64,000 nucleotides of DNA from Elioraea sp. (lineage in GTDB: Bacteria > Pseudomonadota > Alphaproteobacteria > Acetobacterales > Acetobacteraceae). The stretch covers positions 17,981 to 81,980 of the forward strand of contig NZ_JALHPR010000021.1 of assembly GCF_022842375.1 (NCBI RefSeq). Direction: 5' to 3'. Position numbers and translations under genes: made by a program. This document shows positions 32,654 to 44,901 of the stretch, piece after piece (within the stretch, counting starts at the first letter, position 1; each line of letters begins with the position of its first letter). Under the pieces are notes generated by a model. It was given only the letters and a program-made list of their open reading frames with translations, searched no databases and was not told the DNA's origin.

Positions 32654-33584
32654 CCAGGCGGCGATAGACAGGCGCCAGCAGGAACGGGCTCAGGAACAGC
32701 GGGAACTGGCAGAGGGCAAAGAACAGCAGCAGGTCAGGCTCGCTGTCCGACGGCATCACTGCAAGATAGAGCGCCATGTTGCGATTGCCCGACATCAACC
32801 CCGAGGCAAGCGCGATCCGCTGGCCGAACGGGGCGAACGCAAGCGCCGTCAGCGCATTCAGCCCGTAATTGCAGAGAAAGCCGAGCGCCGTTGCCAGCGC
32901 GACGAAACCCGGGCGCGCAATGGCGGTGGCCAGGATGCCATCCATCACGCCGACGCCGTAGAGCACGACAAGCAGCACCGCCGCACCGTCGATCGCGCCC
33001 GCATGGGGTTTCAGGCGCGCCTCGCCGAACGCGCGGCGCACAGCGAGGCTGACGACGAGCGGCAGGCCGACGACGAGCAGAAGCCGTGCCGAGAGGCCCG
33101 CCACCGTGATCGGCAGCGCGATGCCGAGCAGGCCAAGCGCCAGCGGCGGTGCCGTGAACGGCACGATCAGCGTCGACAGCACCGATCCCACCAGGGAAAT
33201 CTGCGCATCGAGCCCGACGAGTCGCGCGAAGGCAGGCGCGGAGGTCGTCGCACACCCGGTCGCGACGATGACGAAGGCAGCGCCGAGCGGGCCCGAGAAC
33301 CCAACCTGTTCGGCAAGCCACACGCCGGCAAAGGCCACGAGCGGTGCACCGACCATCAACCAGGCGAGCAGCCAGAGAACGAGGCCTGGCCTCCGCAGAT
33401 AGGCGAACACCGCCGCGAAATCGACGCGCAGCAGCACAAGCGTCATCAACCCGACGACCGTCGGCGTGACGATGAAGCGCATCGCACGCGCAAGTGGTGG
33501 CACGAACAACCCGACGAAGATCGACAGCGCCAGCAGGATTGCGCCACGCCGGGAGAAAAACTCAAGGAATCGACCGATCATCAT
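32631..33584 (-). CDS. Bile acid:sodium symporter (BASS)-family transporter
   Basis: The 317-residue product from ATG 33584 has about nine hydrophobic segments. Segments such as FVIVATGCATTSAPAFARLVG, PFTAPPLALGLLG and LASGLMSGNRNMALYLAV match the conserved core of BASS/arsenite-permease-like transporters, where the SGNRN-type motif lies in a crossover helix. The substrate is likely a small organic anion. A second in-frame ATG lies three bases on. The ribosome-binding site is weak for both. The end overlaps the metF end by 23 bases (tail to tail). Its start is 67 bases from the divergent pentapeptide-repeat gene. Confidence 0.82.
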   Translation of the reverse strand: MMIGRFLEFFSRRGAILLALSIFVGLFVPPLARAMRFIVTPTVVGLMTLVLLRVDFAAVFAYLRRPGLVLWLLAWLMVGAPLVAFAGVWLAEQVGFSGPLGAAFVIVATGCATTSAPAFARLVGLDAQISLVGSVLSTLIVPFTAPPLALGLLGIALPITVAGLSARLLLVVGLPLVVSLAVRRAFGEARLKPHAGAIDGAAVLLVVLYGVGVMDGILATAIARPGFVALATALGFLCNYGLNALTALAFAPFGQRIALASGLMSGNRNMALYLAVMPSDSEPDLLLFFALCQFPLFLSPFLLAPVYRRLVTPQRSP

Positions 33585-33651
33585 CCGCGCGACGGCTTTC
33601 ACGTCTGATCGGCCCTTTGCGTGGCCGCGCGGGTGTTCTATATGCCCCGCC

Positions 33652-34146
33652 ATGCACACGCTACCTGTCCTGGTCGCGGCGCTCGTCATGCTCGGCGCTG
33701 CTCCGTCCTTCGCTGCCTGCAACTCTCCAGCCGCACCGGGTGCGGACTGGCGGCGCTGTCTGCTCGACAGGCGCGATCTCACGGGGGCCGATCTCACCGG
33801 CGCGGTCCTCCGGGACGCGTCGCTGCAGCGCGCGACGCTCGCGGGCACGAAACTCGTGAACGTCGAAGGGCCGGATGCCCGCTTCGTATCGGCCGACCTG
33901 AAGAAGGCCGATCTCTCCGGGTCGAACTTCCGCGGCGCCGATTTCACGCGTGCCGACATGCGCGAGGCCGTGCTGAAGCAGACCGACCTGCGCGGGGCGC
34001 GCTTCTTCGGTGCCGACCTGCGTGGCGCTGACCTCACCGGGGCCGATCTCGGCGGCGTCGATCTGAACAACGCACGCCTTGGCGGCGCGCGCTGGGTCGA
34101 TGGTGAGCGGGTCTGCGCCGAAAACTCGATGGGCATCTGCCAATAG
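33652..34146 (+). CDS. Secreted pentapeptide-repeat protein
   Basis: From ATG 33652 the 164-residue product has a signal peptide (MHTLPVLVAALVMLGAAPSF, cleavage around FAAC). It then has roughly 15 A(D/N)LxX pentapeptide repeats, for example LTGADLTGAVLRDASL, ADLKKADLSGSNFRGADF and ADLRGADLTGADLGGVDLNN. The repeats predict a right-handed quadrilateral beta-helix. The Cys-rich caps (CNS at the start, VCAENSMGIC at the end) may form disulphides. Function is unknown. Some family members mimic DNA, but an exported one is unlikely to act on gyrase. It is followed after about 50 bases by the helicase gene on the same strand. Confidence 0.88.
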   Translation: MHTLPVLVAALVMLGAAPSFAACNSPAAPGADWRRCLLDRRDLTGADLTGAVLRDASLQRATLAGTKLVNVEGPDARFVSADLKKADLSGSNFRGADFTRADMREAVLKQTDLRGARFFGADLRGADLTGADLGGVDLNNARLGGARWVDGERVCAENSMGICQ

Positions 34147-34200
34147 GCGCCGTTGCCAAGCGACATTGCAGTGACTGCTGCGGCTGATCATGCTGCGGCG

Positions 34201-36399
34201 ATGGATCCCCATCCCTATCTCGCCCGCCTGAATCCGGAGCAGCGCGAGGCCGTCGAGACGCTCGATGGCCCGCTGCTCGTGCTGGCCGGCGCAGGGACCG
34301 GGAAAACGCGGGTCCTGACCGCCCGATTCGCGCACCTGCTGCTGACCGGCCGTGCCGCGCCCGGCGAGGTGCTCGCGGTCACCTTCACCAACAAGGCCGC
34401 GCGCGAGATGCGCGAGCGTGTTGCCGCGATGCTCGGCCGCACGGTCGAGGGCCTCTGGCTCGGCACGTTCCACGCGCTTTGCGTGCGCATGCTCCGCCGC
34501 CACGCCGAGCGGGTCGGCCTCAAGTCCAACTTCACCATCCTCGATACCGATGACCAGCTGCGGCTCCTGAAGCAGGTGATGGAGGCGGCCAACCTCGACA
34601 CCAAGCGCTGGCCGCCGCCCGGCATGATGTCGGTGATCCAGCGCTGGAAGGACCGCGGGCTCGCGCCATCGGCCGTGACGCCTGTGGAGGACAGTGAGTT
34701 CGGCGGCGGCCGCGCGCGCGCGATCTACGCCGACTACCAGGCCCGGCTTCTCGCGCTGAACGCCGCCGATTTCGGCGACCTGCTGCTCCACGCCGTCACG
34801 CTGCTGCAGCGAGAGCCCGAGGTGCTGGCCGAGTACCACCGACGCTTCCGCTACATCCTGGTCGACGAGTACCAGGACACGAACACGGTGCAGTATCTCT
34901 GGCTGCGCCTGCTCGCGCAGAAGCACCGCAACATCTGCTGCGTCGGCGACGATGACCAGTCGATCTACTCCTGGCGCGGGGCGGAGGTGGAGAACATCCT
35001 CCGCTTCGAGCGTGATTTCCCCGGTGCCGTGATCGTCAGGCTCGAGCGCAACTACCGCTCGACGCGCCCGATCCTCGCCGCTGCCTCGGCGCTGATCGCG
35101 CAGAACGAGGGGCGGCTGGGCAAGACGCTGCGGCCCGGCCGCGAGGATGCGGAGGGCGACAATGTCGAGGTGCACGCGCTCTGGGACAGCGAGGAGGAGG
35201 CGCGCATGGTTGGCGGGCGCATCGAGGCGCTCCGCCACGACGGGCATTCGCTCGCCGAGATCGCCGTTCTCGTCCGCGCCGGCTTCCAGACGCGCGCCTT
35301 CGAGGAGCGGATGATCACCCTCGGCATTCCCTACCGCGTCGTCGGCGGCTTGCGCTTCTATGAGCGCGCCGAGATCCGCGATGCGATGGCCTATCTCCGC
35401 CTGCTGACGCAGCCTGCCGATGACCTGGCATTCGAGCGCATCGTGAACACGCCGCGCCGCGGCGTCGGCGACACGGCGCTGCGCGCGATCCACGAGGCAG
35501 CGCGGCGTGACCAGGTGCCGCTGTCGATCGCGGCGGAGGCGCTCGTCGGCACCGATGTGCTGAAGGGCAAGGCACGGCCCGCACTTGCGCAGTTCTTCCG
35601 CGACCTCTCGCGCTGGCGCGCGATGCTCGACCGCGAGGGGCATGTCGCGACGGTCGCGACCGTGCTGGACGAGAGCGGCTATACCGACATGTGGCGGAAC
35701 GACCCGTCACCGGAAGCACCGGGGCGGCTCGAGAACCTGCGCGAGCTCCTGCGCGCCATCGCCGATTTCGAAACCCTCGGCGGCTTTCTCGAGCATGTCG
35801 CCCTGGTGATGGAGAACGACGAGGCGGCGGAAGCGGACCGCGTGACGCTGATGACGCTGCACGCCGCCAAGGGCCTCGAGTTCGACACGGTGTTCCTGCC
35901 TGGCTGGGAGGAGGGCGTGTTCCCGAACCAGCGCTCGCTCGACGAAGGTGGTGCGAAATCGCTCGAGGAGGAGCGGCGCCTCGCCTATGTCGGACTCACC
36001 CGCGCACGGCGCCGTGCCATCGTCTCGTGGGCCGCGAACCGGCGCATCTACGCCAACTGGCAGAGCTCGATCCCCTCGCGTTTCGTCGCCGAACTGCCCG
36101 AGGCGCATGTGACGCGCAGTGCCGTGTCCGGCCTGCAGGCGGCGCGCAACATCGACACGGCGTCCTCCATGTTCCCTGCCATCGGCTTCGGCGGGCCGCG
36201 GCGTGGCCGCGTGATCGAGGCCGGCGCCTGGGAGGTGACGCCACGGCCCGCGCGCGAAGGGGCCATTCCCGTGGGCTCGCGCGTGTTCCACCAGAAATTC
36301 GGGTACGGCACGGTGCGCGGCGTCGATGACGACAAGCTCGATGTCGAGTTCGCCACGGGCACCAAGCGCATCCTCGACCGGTTCGTGGAGAAGGCATGA
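34201..36399 (+). CDS. UvrD/PcrA-type superfamily 1 DNA helicase
   Basis: The 732-residue product has all SF1A motifs: LNPEQREAV (Q motif), GAGTGKTRVL at about residues 30-39, VLAVTFTNKAAREMRERV, LVDEYQDTN near 221, VGDDDQSIYSWRGA, LERNYRSTRPI, VTLMTLHAAKGLEF and EERRLAYVGLTRARR. A C-terminal Tudor-like GSRVFHQKFGYGTV segment, as in PcrA, binds RNA polymerase. It unwinds DNA 3'-5' in nucleotide excision and mismatch repair. ATG 34201 is preferred; a TTG at 34153 would add 16 residues. Its stop overlaps the prmA start by four bases. The assignment as UvrD or PcrA cannot be made further. Confidence 0.96.
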   Translation: MDPHPYLARLNPEQREAVETLDGPLLVLAGAGTGKTRVLTARFAHLLLTGRAAPGEVLAVTFTNKAAREMRERVAAMLGRTVEGLWLGTFHALCVRMLRRHAERVGLKSNFTILDTDDQLRLLKQVMEAANLDTKRWPPPGMMSVIQRWKDRGLAPSAVTPVEDSEFGGGRARAIYADYQARLLALNAADFGDLLLHAVTLLQREPEVLAEYHRRFRYILVDEYQDTNTVQYLWLRLLAQKHRNICCVGDDDQSIYSWRGAEVENILRFERDFPGAVIVRLERNYRSTRPILAAASALIAQNEGRLGKTLRPGREDAEGDNVEVHALWDSEEEARMVGGRIEALRHDGHSLAEIAVLVRAGFQTRAFEERMITLGIPYRVVGGLRFYERAEIRDAMAYLRLLTQPADDLAFERIVNTPRRGVGDTALRAIHEAARRDQVPLSIAAEALVGTDVLKGKARPALAQFFRDLSRWRAMLDREGHVATVATVLDESGYTDMWRNDPSPEAPGRLENLRELLRAIADFETLGGFLEHVALVMENDEAAEADRVTLMTLHAAKGLEFDTVFLPGWEEGVFPNQRSLDEGGAKSLEEERRLAYVGLTRARRRAIVSWAANRRIYANWQSSIPSRFVAELPEAHVTRSAVSGLQAARNIDTASSMFPAIGFGGPRRGRVIEAGAWEVTPRPAREGAIPVGSRVFHQKFGYGTVRGVDDDKLDVEFATGTKRILDRFVEKA

Positions 36400-37286
36400 A
36401 GGCCGTTGATCTCCCGCGGCTTTTCGTCACGGTTCCGGAGCATGCCGTGCCGGCTTTCGCCGCCGCATTCGAGAGCGCGTGCGAGAGCGTCTCGTTCTTC
36501 CGGATGCACGACCAGGGCCACCCGACGTCGGACGACTGGACGGTGGAGGGGCTGCTGCGGGACCCCGCCGCGCGCGGCGCTCTCGACGGCGCCCTGGCGC
36601 TGGCCGCCGCGGTTGCCGGCATCGCCCCGCCCGCCCTGGCGGAGGAGAGCGTCGAGGCGGAAGGCTGGCTCGCGCGGACCCGCGAGGCCTTTCCGCCCCA
36701 GCCCATCGGCAGCCGCTTCCTGATCCGCGGGACGCATGACGCCGACGTGACGATGCCTGGCCGCATCGCGCTCACCATCGACGCAGGGCTTGCCTTCGGC
36801 TCAGGCGAGCATGCGACGACGCGCGGCTGCCTCATGGCGCTCGAACGCCTGCCGCGGCCGAAGGGGCGGATGGCCGATATCGGCACCGGCTCAGGCGTGC
36901 TGGCGCTCGCCGCCGTCGCGCTCTGGCACGTCAAGGCGATCGGGGTGGAGATCGAGCCCTGGGCCGCGCGCGTGGCGGCCGAGAATGCGCGGATGAACCG
37001 GCTGCATCTGCTGGCCACGCTCGTGCACGGCAATGGCTGGCACGCGCCGGCCATCCGCCGCCACGCGCCCTACGGCCTCGTCACCGCCAACATCCTCGCG
37101 AGGCCGCTGTGCGCCATGGCGGCCGACCTTGCCCGTAACCTCAAGCGCGGTGGGCATGCGGTGCTGTCGGGGTTGCTGGTGGAGCAGGCGCCGATGGTGC
37201 TTGCCGCCCATCGCCGCGTCGGCCTCTCGCTCGCCGGGCAGATCGACATCGGCCCCTGGGCGACACTGATCCTCCACAAGCGCTGA
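36396..37286 (+). CDS. prmA: Ribosomal protein L11 methyltransferase
   Basis: The 296-residue product has an N-terminal substrate-binding domain and a C-terminal class I methyltransferase domain. It shows LTIDAGLAFGSGEHATTRGCL (the PrmA signature), ADIGTGSGVLALAAVAL (motif I at about residue 160), then GVEIEPWAARVAAENARMN and VTANILARPLCAMA. It trimethylates L11 using SAM. Motifs are complete. It is translationally coupled to the upstream helicase by an ATGA overlap. Confidence 0.97.
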   Translation: MKAVDLPRLFVTVPEHAVPAFAAAFESACESVSFFRMHDQGHPTSDDWTVEGLLRDPAARGALDGALALAAAVAGIAPPALAEESVEAEGWLARTREAFPPQPIGSRFLIRGTHDADVTMPGRIALTIDAGLAFGSGEHATTRGCLMALERLPRPKGRMADIGTGSGVLALAAVALWHVKAIGVEIEPWAARVAAENARMNRLHLLATLVHGNGWHAPAIRRHAPYGLVTANILARPLCAMAADLARNLKRGGHAVLSGLLVEQAPMVLAAHRRVGLSLAGQIDIGPWATLILHKR

Positions 37287-37301
37287 GCCAAGAAACGAGA
37301 A

Positions 37302-37329
37302 GGGCGGGGCCCGTTGCCGGACCCCGCCC
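37302..37329 (+). terminator. Candidate terminator between prmA and the DUF1127 gene
   Basis: GGGCGGGG and CCCCGCCC form a perfect 8-bp G-C stem around a 12-base loop, 16 bases after the prmA stop. No T run follows. It sits between convergent genes and may serve both. Confidence 0.55.
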
Positions 37330-37356
37330 CTGATCGTCGTCAGTCAAGCCGGTGGG

Positions 37357-37755
37357 TCAGGCAGCAGCCTTGGCCATCGTCGGCACGTTGCCGTTCGCGG
37401 CCAAGGGCCGTGCCGCAACCGCGGCGCGGCGCGGGCTGGTGCGGGCGACTGCGAAATCCTCGTCGAACACGCGGGCAAGGTCGGCCCGCTCGAGCCCGAT
37501 GTCGGCGAGCTCACGCTCGTTCATCGCGTTGAGCTGGTCGAACACCGCGCGGCGGTCGGGGTAGCGCGCGAGGAACAGCAGGGCGGCGCGGATGCCGCGA
37601 TAGGTGGCGGTGACCGCGCGCGCGAGGCCCCGGCCGATCGCCTCGTCGCGGGCGCGCATGGCGGCAAGCCGGATGGCCTCCACATCGCGTGCGTGGCGGC
37701 TCGGGGCCAGGTTCAGGAGGAGGGCCGTCTCCTCCTTGGTGATGCGGGCGTCCAT
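37357..37755 (-). CDS. DUF1127 domain protein
   Basis: The 132-residue product contains the DUF1127 motif at about residues 75-100: RRAVFDQLNAMNERELADIG, followed by LERADLARVFDEDF. Typical DUF1127 proteins are 45-70 residues, so this one has an N-terminal Arg/Ala-rich helical extension. In alphaproteobacteria such short Arg-rich proteins are linked to phosphate or RNA turnover, but no function is proven for this one. The start ATG at 37755 follows AGGACCCTAGACC. It is divergent from the aminopeptidase P gene and convergent with prmA. Confidence 0.88.
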   Translation of the reverse strand: MDARITKEETALLLNLAPSRHARDVEAIRLAAMRARDEAIGRGLARAVTATYRGIRAALLFLARYPDRRAVFDQLNAMNERELADIGLERADLARVFDEDFAVARTSPRRAAVAARPLAANGNVPTMAKAAA

Positions 37756-37931
37756 GGTCTAGGGTCCTTCGGGTGCGAGGGGGCAGCTCTCGGCCGTCGC
37801 CGTCAGTGGCGCCGGCTGCCACCCCGTGTTCGCCTTACCAACATGGGATTCCGCGGCTCTTCGCACATGCGAGATGATCCCCGAGCCGCTATGCGTCCAG
37901 CGCATGGATTTTGCGGAGCTATGAAATCGCT

Positions 37932-39728
37932 GTGAAACACTCGGTTAATCTTCGTGTGGTGGGCCTCCGCGCCGAACTCGCGCGCCGTGGGCTCGACGGG
38001 TTCGTCGTGCCGCGCGCCGACGAGCACCTCAACGAGTACATCCCCGCGTCGGCCGACCGGCTGCGCTGGCTCACGGGTTTCACCGGCTCGGCCGGGCTTG
38101 CCATCGTGCTGGCGGATGCAGCGGCGATGTTCACCGACGGGCGTTACCTGCTGCAGGTCGGCGCCGAGGTCGATGGCACGACGTTTACCATCCGCCACAT
38201 CATCGAGGCCTCGCCCGAGGCCTGGCTGCGCGAGAGCCTGAAGCCGGGCCAGCGCGTGGGCTATGACCCGTGGCTGCATGGCGAGGAGGGGCTGGCGCGG
38301 CTGACGGCCGCTGCTGCTGCCGTCGGCGCATCGCTCGTGCCGGTCGCTGACAACCCGGTCGATGCGGTGTGGGACGATCGGCCCGCACCGCCTGCCGGGC
38401 GACCCGTGCCGCACCCCGTCGCCTTTGCCGGCGAGGAGGCGGGGGAGAAGCGCGCGCGCATTGCCGCTGCGATCGGCAAGGCAGGGGGGAAGGCAGCGCT
38501 GCTGACGGCACCCGAGAGCATCGCCTGGCTGCTGAACATCCGGGGCGACGATGTGCCCTACAACCCCATCGCACTCGCCTTCGCGCTCGCGCGCGATGAC
38601 GGGCGCGTCACCCTGTTCATCGACCCCGCGCGCGTCGACGCCGCGCTGCGCGTGCATCTCGGCAACGCGGTGGCGGTCGAGCCGCCGTCCTCCCTCGGCG
38701 CCGCGCTCGATGCGCTCGGTGCTGCCAAGGCCACCGTGATGGTCGATCCGCGCGGGACGCCATCGTGGTTCCCCGCACGGCTGCGTGACGCGGGTGCTGC
38801 GGTGCTCGCAGAGCCTGATCCCGTTTTGTTGCCGAAATCATGCAAGAACGCTACCGAACAGGCTGGCTCGCGCGCGGCGCAATTGCGTGATGCCGTGGCG
38901 ATCGCCCGCTTCCTCGCCTGGTTCGACGCCGAGGCGCCGAAGGGAATGCTCACCGAACTCGCGGCAGGGGATGAACTGCTCAGGCTCCGCGCCGAGGGCG
39001 AACATTTCGCAGGAGAATCATTTCCCGCCATCACCGGCTCAGGCCCCAACGGCGCGATCATCCACTACCGCGCGACGGAGGCAACGAACCGGCGCATCGG
39101 CCCGGGCGACGTGTTCCTCCTCGACAGCGGTGCCCAGTATCGCGATGGCACCACCGACATCACCCGCACCATGCTGGTGGATGGCACGACAGCGGATCTC
39201 GCCGAGATCGCCGATCGTTTCACGCGCGTGCTGAAGGGCCACATCGCGATCGCGACGCTGCGGTTCCCGAAAGGGGTTGCCGGCCCGCATCTCGAGGCGC
39301 AGGCGCGCCGCGCGCTCTGGGATGTCGGGCTCGACTATGACCACGGCACCGGCCATGGCGTGGGCAGCTACCTCTCGGTGCACGAGGGGCCGACGGGGCT
39401 GTCGCGCGCCGCGCGGCCGATCCCGCTCGCACCCGGGATGATCCTCTCGAACGAGCCGGGCTTCTATGCCAATGGCCGCTACGGCATCAGGCTCGAGAAC
39501 CTGCTGCTGGTGCGCGATGAGGAGATCGCGGGCGCGACAAAGCCGTTCCTGGCCTTCGAGACGCTGACGCTCGCGCCGTTCGACCGCCGGCTGGTCGCGG
39601 CGGCGTTGCTCACTGAGACGGAACGATCCTGGATCGACACCTACCACGCCCGCGTGCTGCGCGAGGTCGGCCCCCGCGTGTCGCCCGCCGTGGCGTCCTG
39701 GCTCGCCGCCGCCTGCGCGCCATTGTGA
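37932..39728 (+). CDS. pepP: Aminopeptidase P family protein (M24B, XPNPEP1-like)
   Basis: The 598-residue product has three parts as in long aminopeptidase P: two N-terminal creatinase-like domains and a C-terminal pita-bread domain. Metal ligands are present: FLLDSGAQY and TTDITRTM (two Asp), HGTGHGVGSYLSVHE (His), ILSNEPGFY (Glu) and GIRLENLLLV (Glu). It cleaves Xaa-Pro bonds at N-termini. The start is uncertain: GTG 37932 begins MKHSVNLRVVGLRAEL; TTG 37911 and a later GTG are alternatives. The stop overlaps the DUF1810 start by four bases. The long form is common in alphaproteobacteria. Confidence 0.92.
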   Translation: MKHSVNLRVVGLRAELARRGLDGFVVPRADEHLNEYIPASADRLRWLTGFTGSAGLAIVLADAAAMFTDGRYLLQVGAEVDGTTFTIRHIIEASPEAWLRESLKPGQRVGYDPWLHGEEGLARLTAAAAAVGASLVPVADNPVDAVWDDRPAPPAGRPVPHPVAFAGEEAGEKRARIAAAIGKAGGKAALLTAPESIAWLLNIRGDDVPYNPIALAFALARDDGRVTLFIDPARVDAALRVHLGNAVAVEPPSSLGAALDALGAAKATVMVDPRGTPSWFPARLRDAGAAVLAEPDPVLLPKSCKNATEQAGSRAAQLRDAVAIARFLAWFDAEAPKGMLTELAAGDELLRLRAEGEHFAGESFPAITGSGPNGAIIHYRATEATNRRIGPGDVFLLDSGAQYRDGTTDITRTMLVDGTTADLAEIADRFTRVLKGHIAIATLRFPKGVAGPHLEAQARRALWDVGLDYDHGTGHGVGSYLSVHEGPTGLSRAARPIPLAPGMILSNEPGFYANGRYGIRLENLLLVRDEEIAGATKPFLAFETLTLAPFDRRLVAAALLTETERSWIDTYHARVLREVGPRVSPAVASWLAAACAPL

Positions 39729-40147
39729 GCGACGCGCACGACCTCGCGCGCTTCGTCGCTGCCCAGGCGCCGATGATCGATGCGGTGTTGGCGGAGCTCC
39801 GCGCCGGCCGCAAGCGCACGCACTGGATGTGGTTCGTGTTCCCGCAACTCCGCGGCCTTGGCACCTCGCCGATGGCCGAGCGCTACGGCATCGCCTCGCT
39901 GGCCGAGGCGCGCGCCTATCTCGCCCACCCCCTCCTCGGCCCACGGCTGCGGGAGTGCACCGAGGCCGTGCTGGACCATGCCGGCACGGACCTCGGTGTC
40001 ATCCTCGGGCCCGTCGATGCGCTCAAGTTCCGCTCGTCGATGACGCTGTTCGCCCACGCCGCAATCGAGGATGACGGCGTGTTCGATCGCGCCCTCGACA
40101 CCTTCTGCGAGGGCCGACGCGATGAGCGCACCCTCGCGTTGCTTTAG
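39725..40147 (+). CDS. DUF1810 family protein
   Basis: The 140-residue product matches DUF1810: KRTHWMWFVFPQLRGLG, then MAERYGIASLAEARAYL, LRECTEAVLDH and KFRSSMTLFAHA. Function is unknown. It starts with GTG 39725, overlapping the pepP stop (GTGA), and ends overlapping the convergent SRPBCC gene by four bases. It is probably co-expressed with pepP. Confidence 0.92.
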   Translation: MSDAHDLARFVAAQAPMIDAVLAELRAGRKRTHWMWFVFPQLRGLGTSPMAERYGIASLAEARAYLAHPLLGPRLRECTEAVLDHAGTDLGVILGPVDALKFRSSMTLFAHAAIEDDGVFDRALDTFCEGRRDERTLALL

Positions 40148-40677
40148 CGCGGCAGCCGCGCGTCGTACTCGCCGCGCAGCCTCTGCCAGGTGCTCCAGAA
40201 CGGCCCGGGCGCCTGCCCGCGCGAGACGGCAGCGAGAATGTCGAGATGCGCGTGCCAGCCGCCCGCGACGCTGAGCAGCGTGTCACGGTCGGGCAGGTTG
40301 CGGTGCTCGATCACGAGCCGCACCTCGTCGCCCCACGGCTCGAGCGTGAACGTCACGTCGCCGGCATTGCCCCAGCCCATGACGAGCAGCCGCGGCGGCT
40401 CGATGCGCGTGATGGTGCTCTCCAGCCGGTGTTCGCACGGGTGGCCCTCCGGCCTCGGCTCGTCGTGACCGGTCAGCGTATCGTTGTGCCATGTGAGCGA
40501 GACGCGCCCGCCGACATGCAGCTCCATCTCGCCGGTCGCCAGCCATCGGCCGCGCTTGTCGCTCTCGGTCAGGTACGCCCAGACGCGCTCGATCGGGCCT
40601 GGCAGAAGCCGCTCGATGCGGAGCGTCATCGGCGCGGTGAGCACGCCGTAGCCAGGGCGGAATGCCGTGTCAGCCAT
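40144..40677 (-). CDS. SRPBCC (AHSA1/START-like) family protein
   Basis: The 177-residue product belongs to the AHSA1-type SRPBCC superfamily: IERLLPGPIERVWAYLTESD, LATGEMELHVGGRVSLTWHN, and TFTLEPWGDEVRLVIEHRNL. It folds into a helix-grip cavity for a hydrophobic ligand. ATG 40677 has GGAG six bases upstream and is preferred to the ATG three bases before. The ArsR-type regulator gene overlaps it by 8 bases at its 5' end. ArsR-SRPBCC pairs are a recurring two-gene unit in bacteria, but the ligand is unknown. It ends within the convergent DUF1810 gene. Confidence 0.92.
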   Translation of the reverse strand: MADTAFRPGYGVLTAPMTLRIERLLPGPIERVWAYLTESDKRGRWLATGEMELHVGGRVSLTWHNDTLTGHDEPRPEGHPCEHRLESTITRIEPPRLLVMGWGNAGDVTFTLEPWGDEVRLVIEHRNLPDRDTLLSVAGGWHAHLDILAAVSRGQAPGPFWSTWQRLRGEYDARLPR

Positions 40678-41056
40678 CATTCTCTCCTTTCGGTGTTGCC
40701 GCGACCTCGTCGCGGAGGAGGGCCTCGAGCGTGTCGAGGCGGTCGGACCAGAAGCGCTGGTAGAAGCCGGTCCAGGCATGCGCACCGGCAAGCGGGGCCG
40801 CCTCGAGCCGGCAGAGATGCGTGCGGCCCTTCACGGTGCGCCGCACCAGGCCGGCGCGTTCGAGCGCCTTGATGTGCTTCGACGCAGCCGCGAGCGAGAT
40901 CGCGAAGGGGGCGGCGAGCTCGCCCACGCTCCGCTCGCCGCCGGCAAGGGCGCGGAGCATGCGCCTGCGGGTGGCATCGCCGAGCGCGTGGAAGACCGCG
41001 TCCAGGGCCTTGGGTTCAGCAGTCGGGAGTTCATGTTCAACCATGTGGTTGATCAT
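40670..41056 (-). CDS. ArsR-family transcriptional repressor
   Basis: The 128-residue product has a winged HTH of ArsR type: LDAVFHALGDATRRRMLRAL, then ELAAPFAISLAAASKHIKAL (recognition helix) and ERAGLVRRTVKGRTHLCRLE. It lacks a Cys metal site (no CxC in the recognition helix), so a metal-independent regulator of the SRPBCC gene is likely. The ATG at 41056 has GGGGAG close upstream; a TTG at 41080 and an ATG at 41044 are alternatives. Two TCAACC-N4-GGTTGA palindromes flank and overlap its start, indicating autoregulation. The gene lies 39 bases after the ligA stop on the same strand. Confidence 0.94.
   Translation of the reverse strand: MINHMVEHELPTAEPKALDAVFHALGDATRRRMLRALAGGERSVGELAAPFAISLAAASKHIKALERAGLVRRTVKGRTHLCRLEAAPLAGAHAWTGFYQRFWSDRLDTLEALLRDEVAATPKGENDG
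41037..41052. promoter_or_regulatory. ArsR operator, proximal copy
   Basis: TCAACCATGTGGTTGA is a perfect 7-bp inverted repeat lying in codons 2-7 of the ArsR gene (or over its start if the ATG at 41044 is used). It is the same motif as the distal copy 40 bases away. Confidence 0.65.
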
Positions 41057-41076
41057 TCTCTCCCCGCCGCTGATTG

Positions 41077-41092
41077 TCAACCGTTTGGTTGA
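41077..41092. promoter_or_regulatory. ArsR operator, distal copy
   Basis: TCAACCGTTTGGTTGA lies between the ligA stop and the ArsR start, with perfect 6-bp arms. It repeats the TCAACC-N4-GGTTGA motif with a centre-to-centre distance of 40 bases, near four helical turns. Confidence 0.65.
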
Positions 41093-41095
41093 GCG

Positions 41096-44856
<3,761 letters not shown>

Positions 44857-44901
44857 GGCGCGCCTGCCCCGGCGCTCAGGCGCTGCGCATCGCGGGCGCC
44901 G

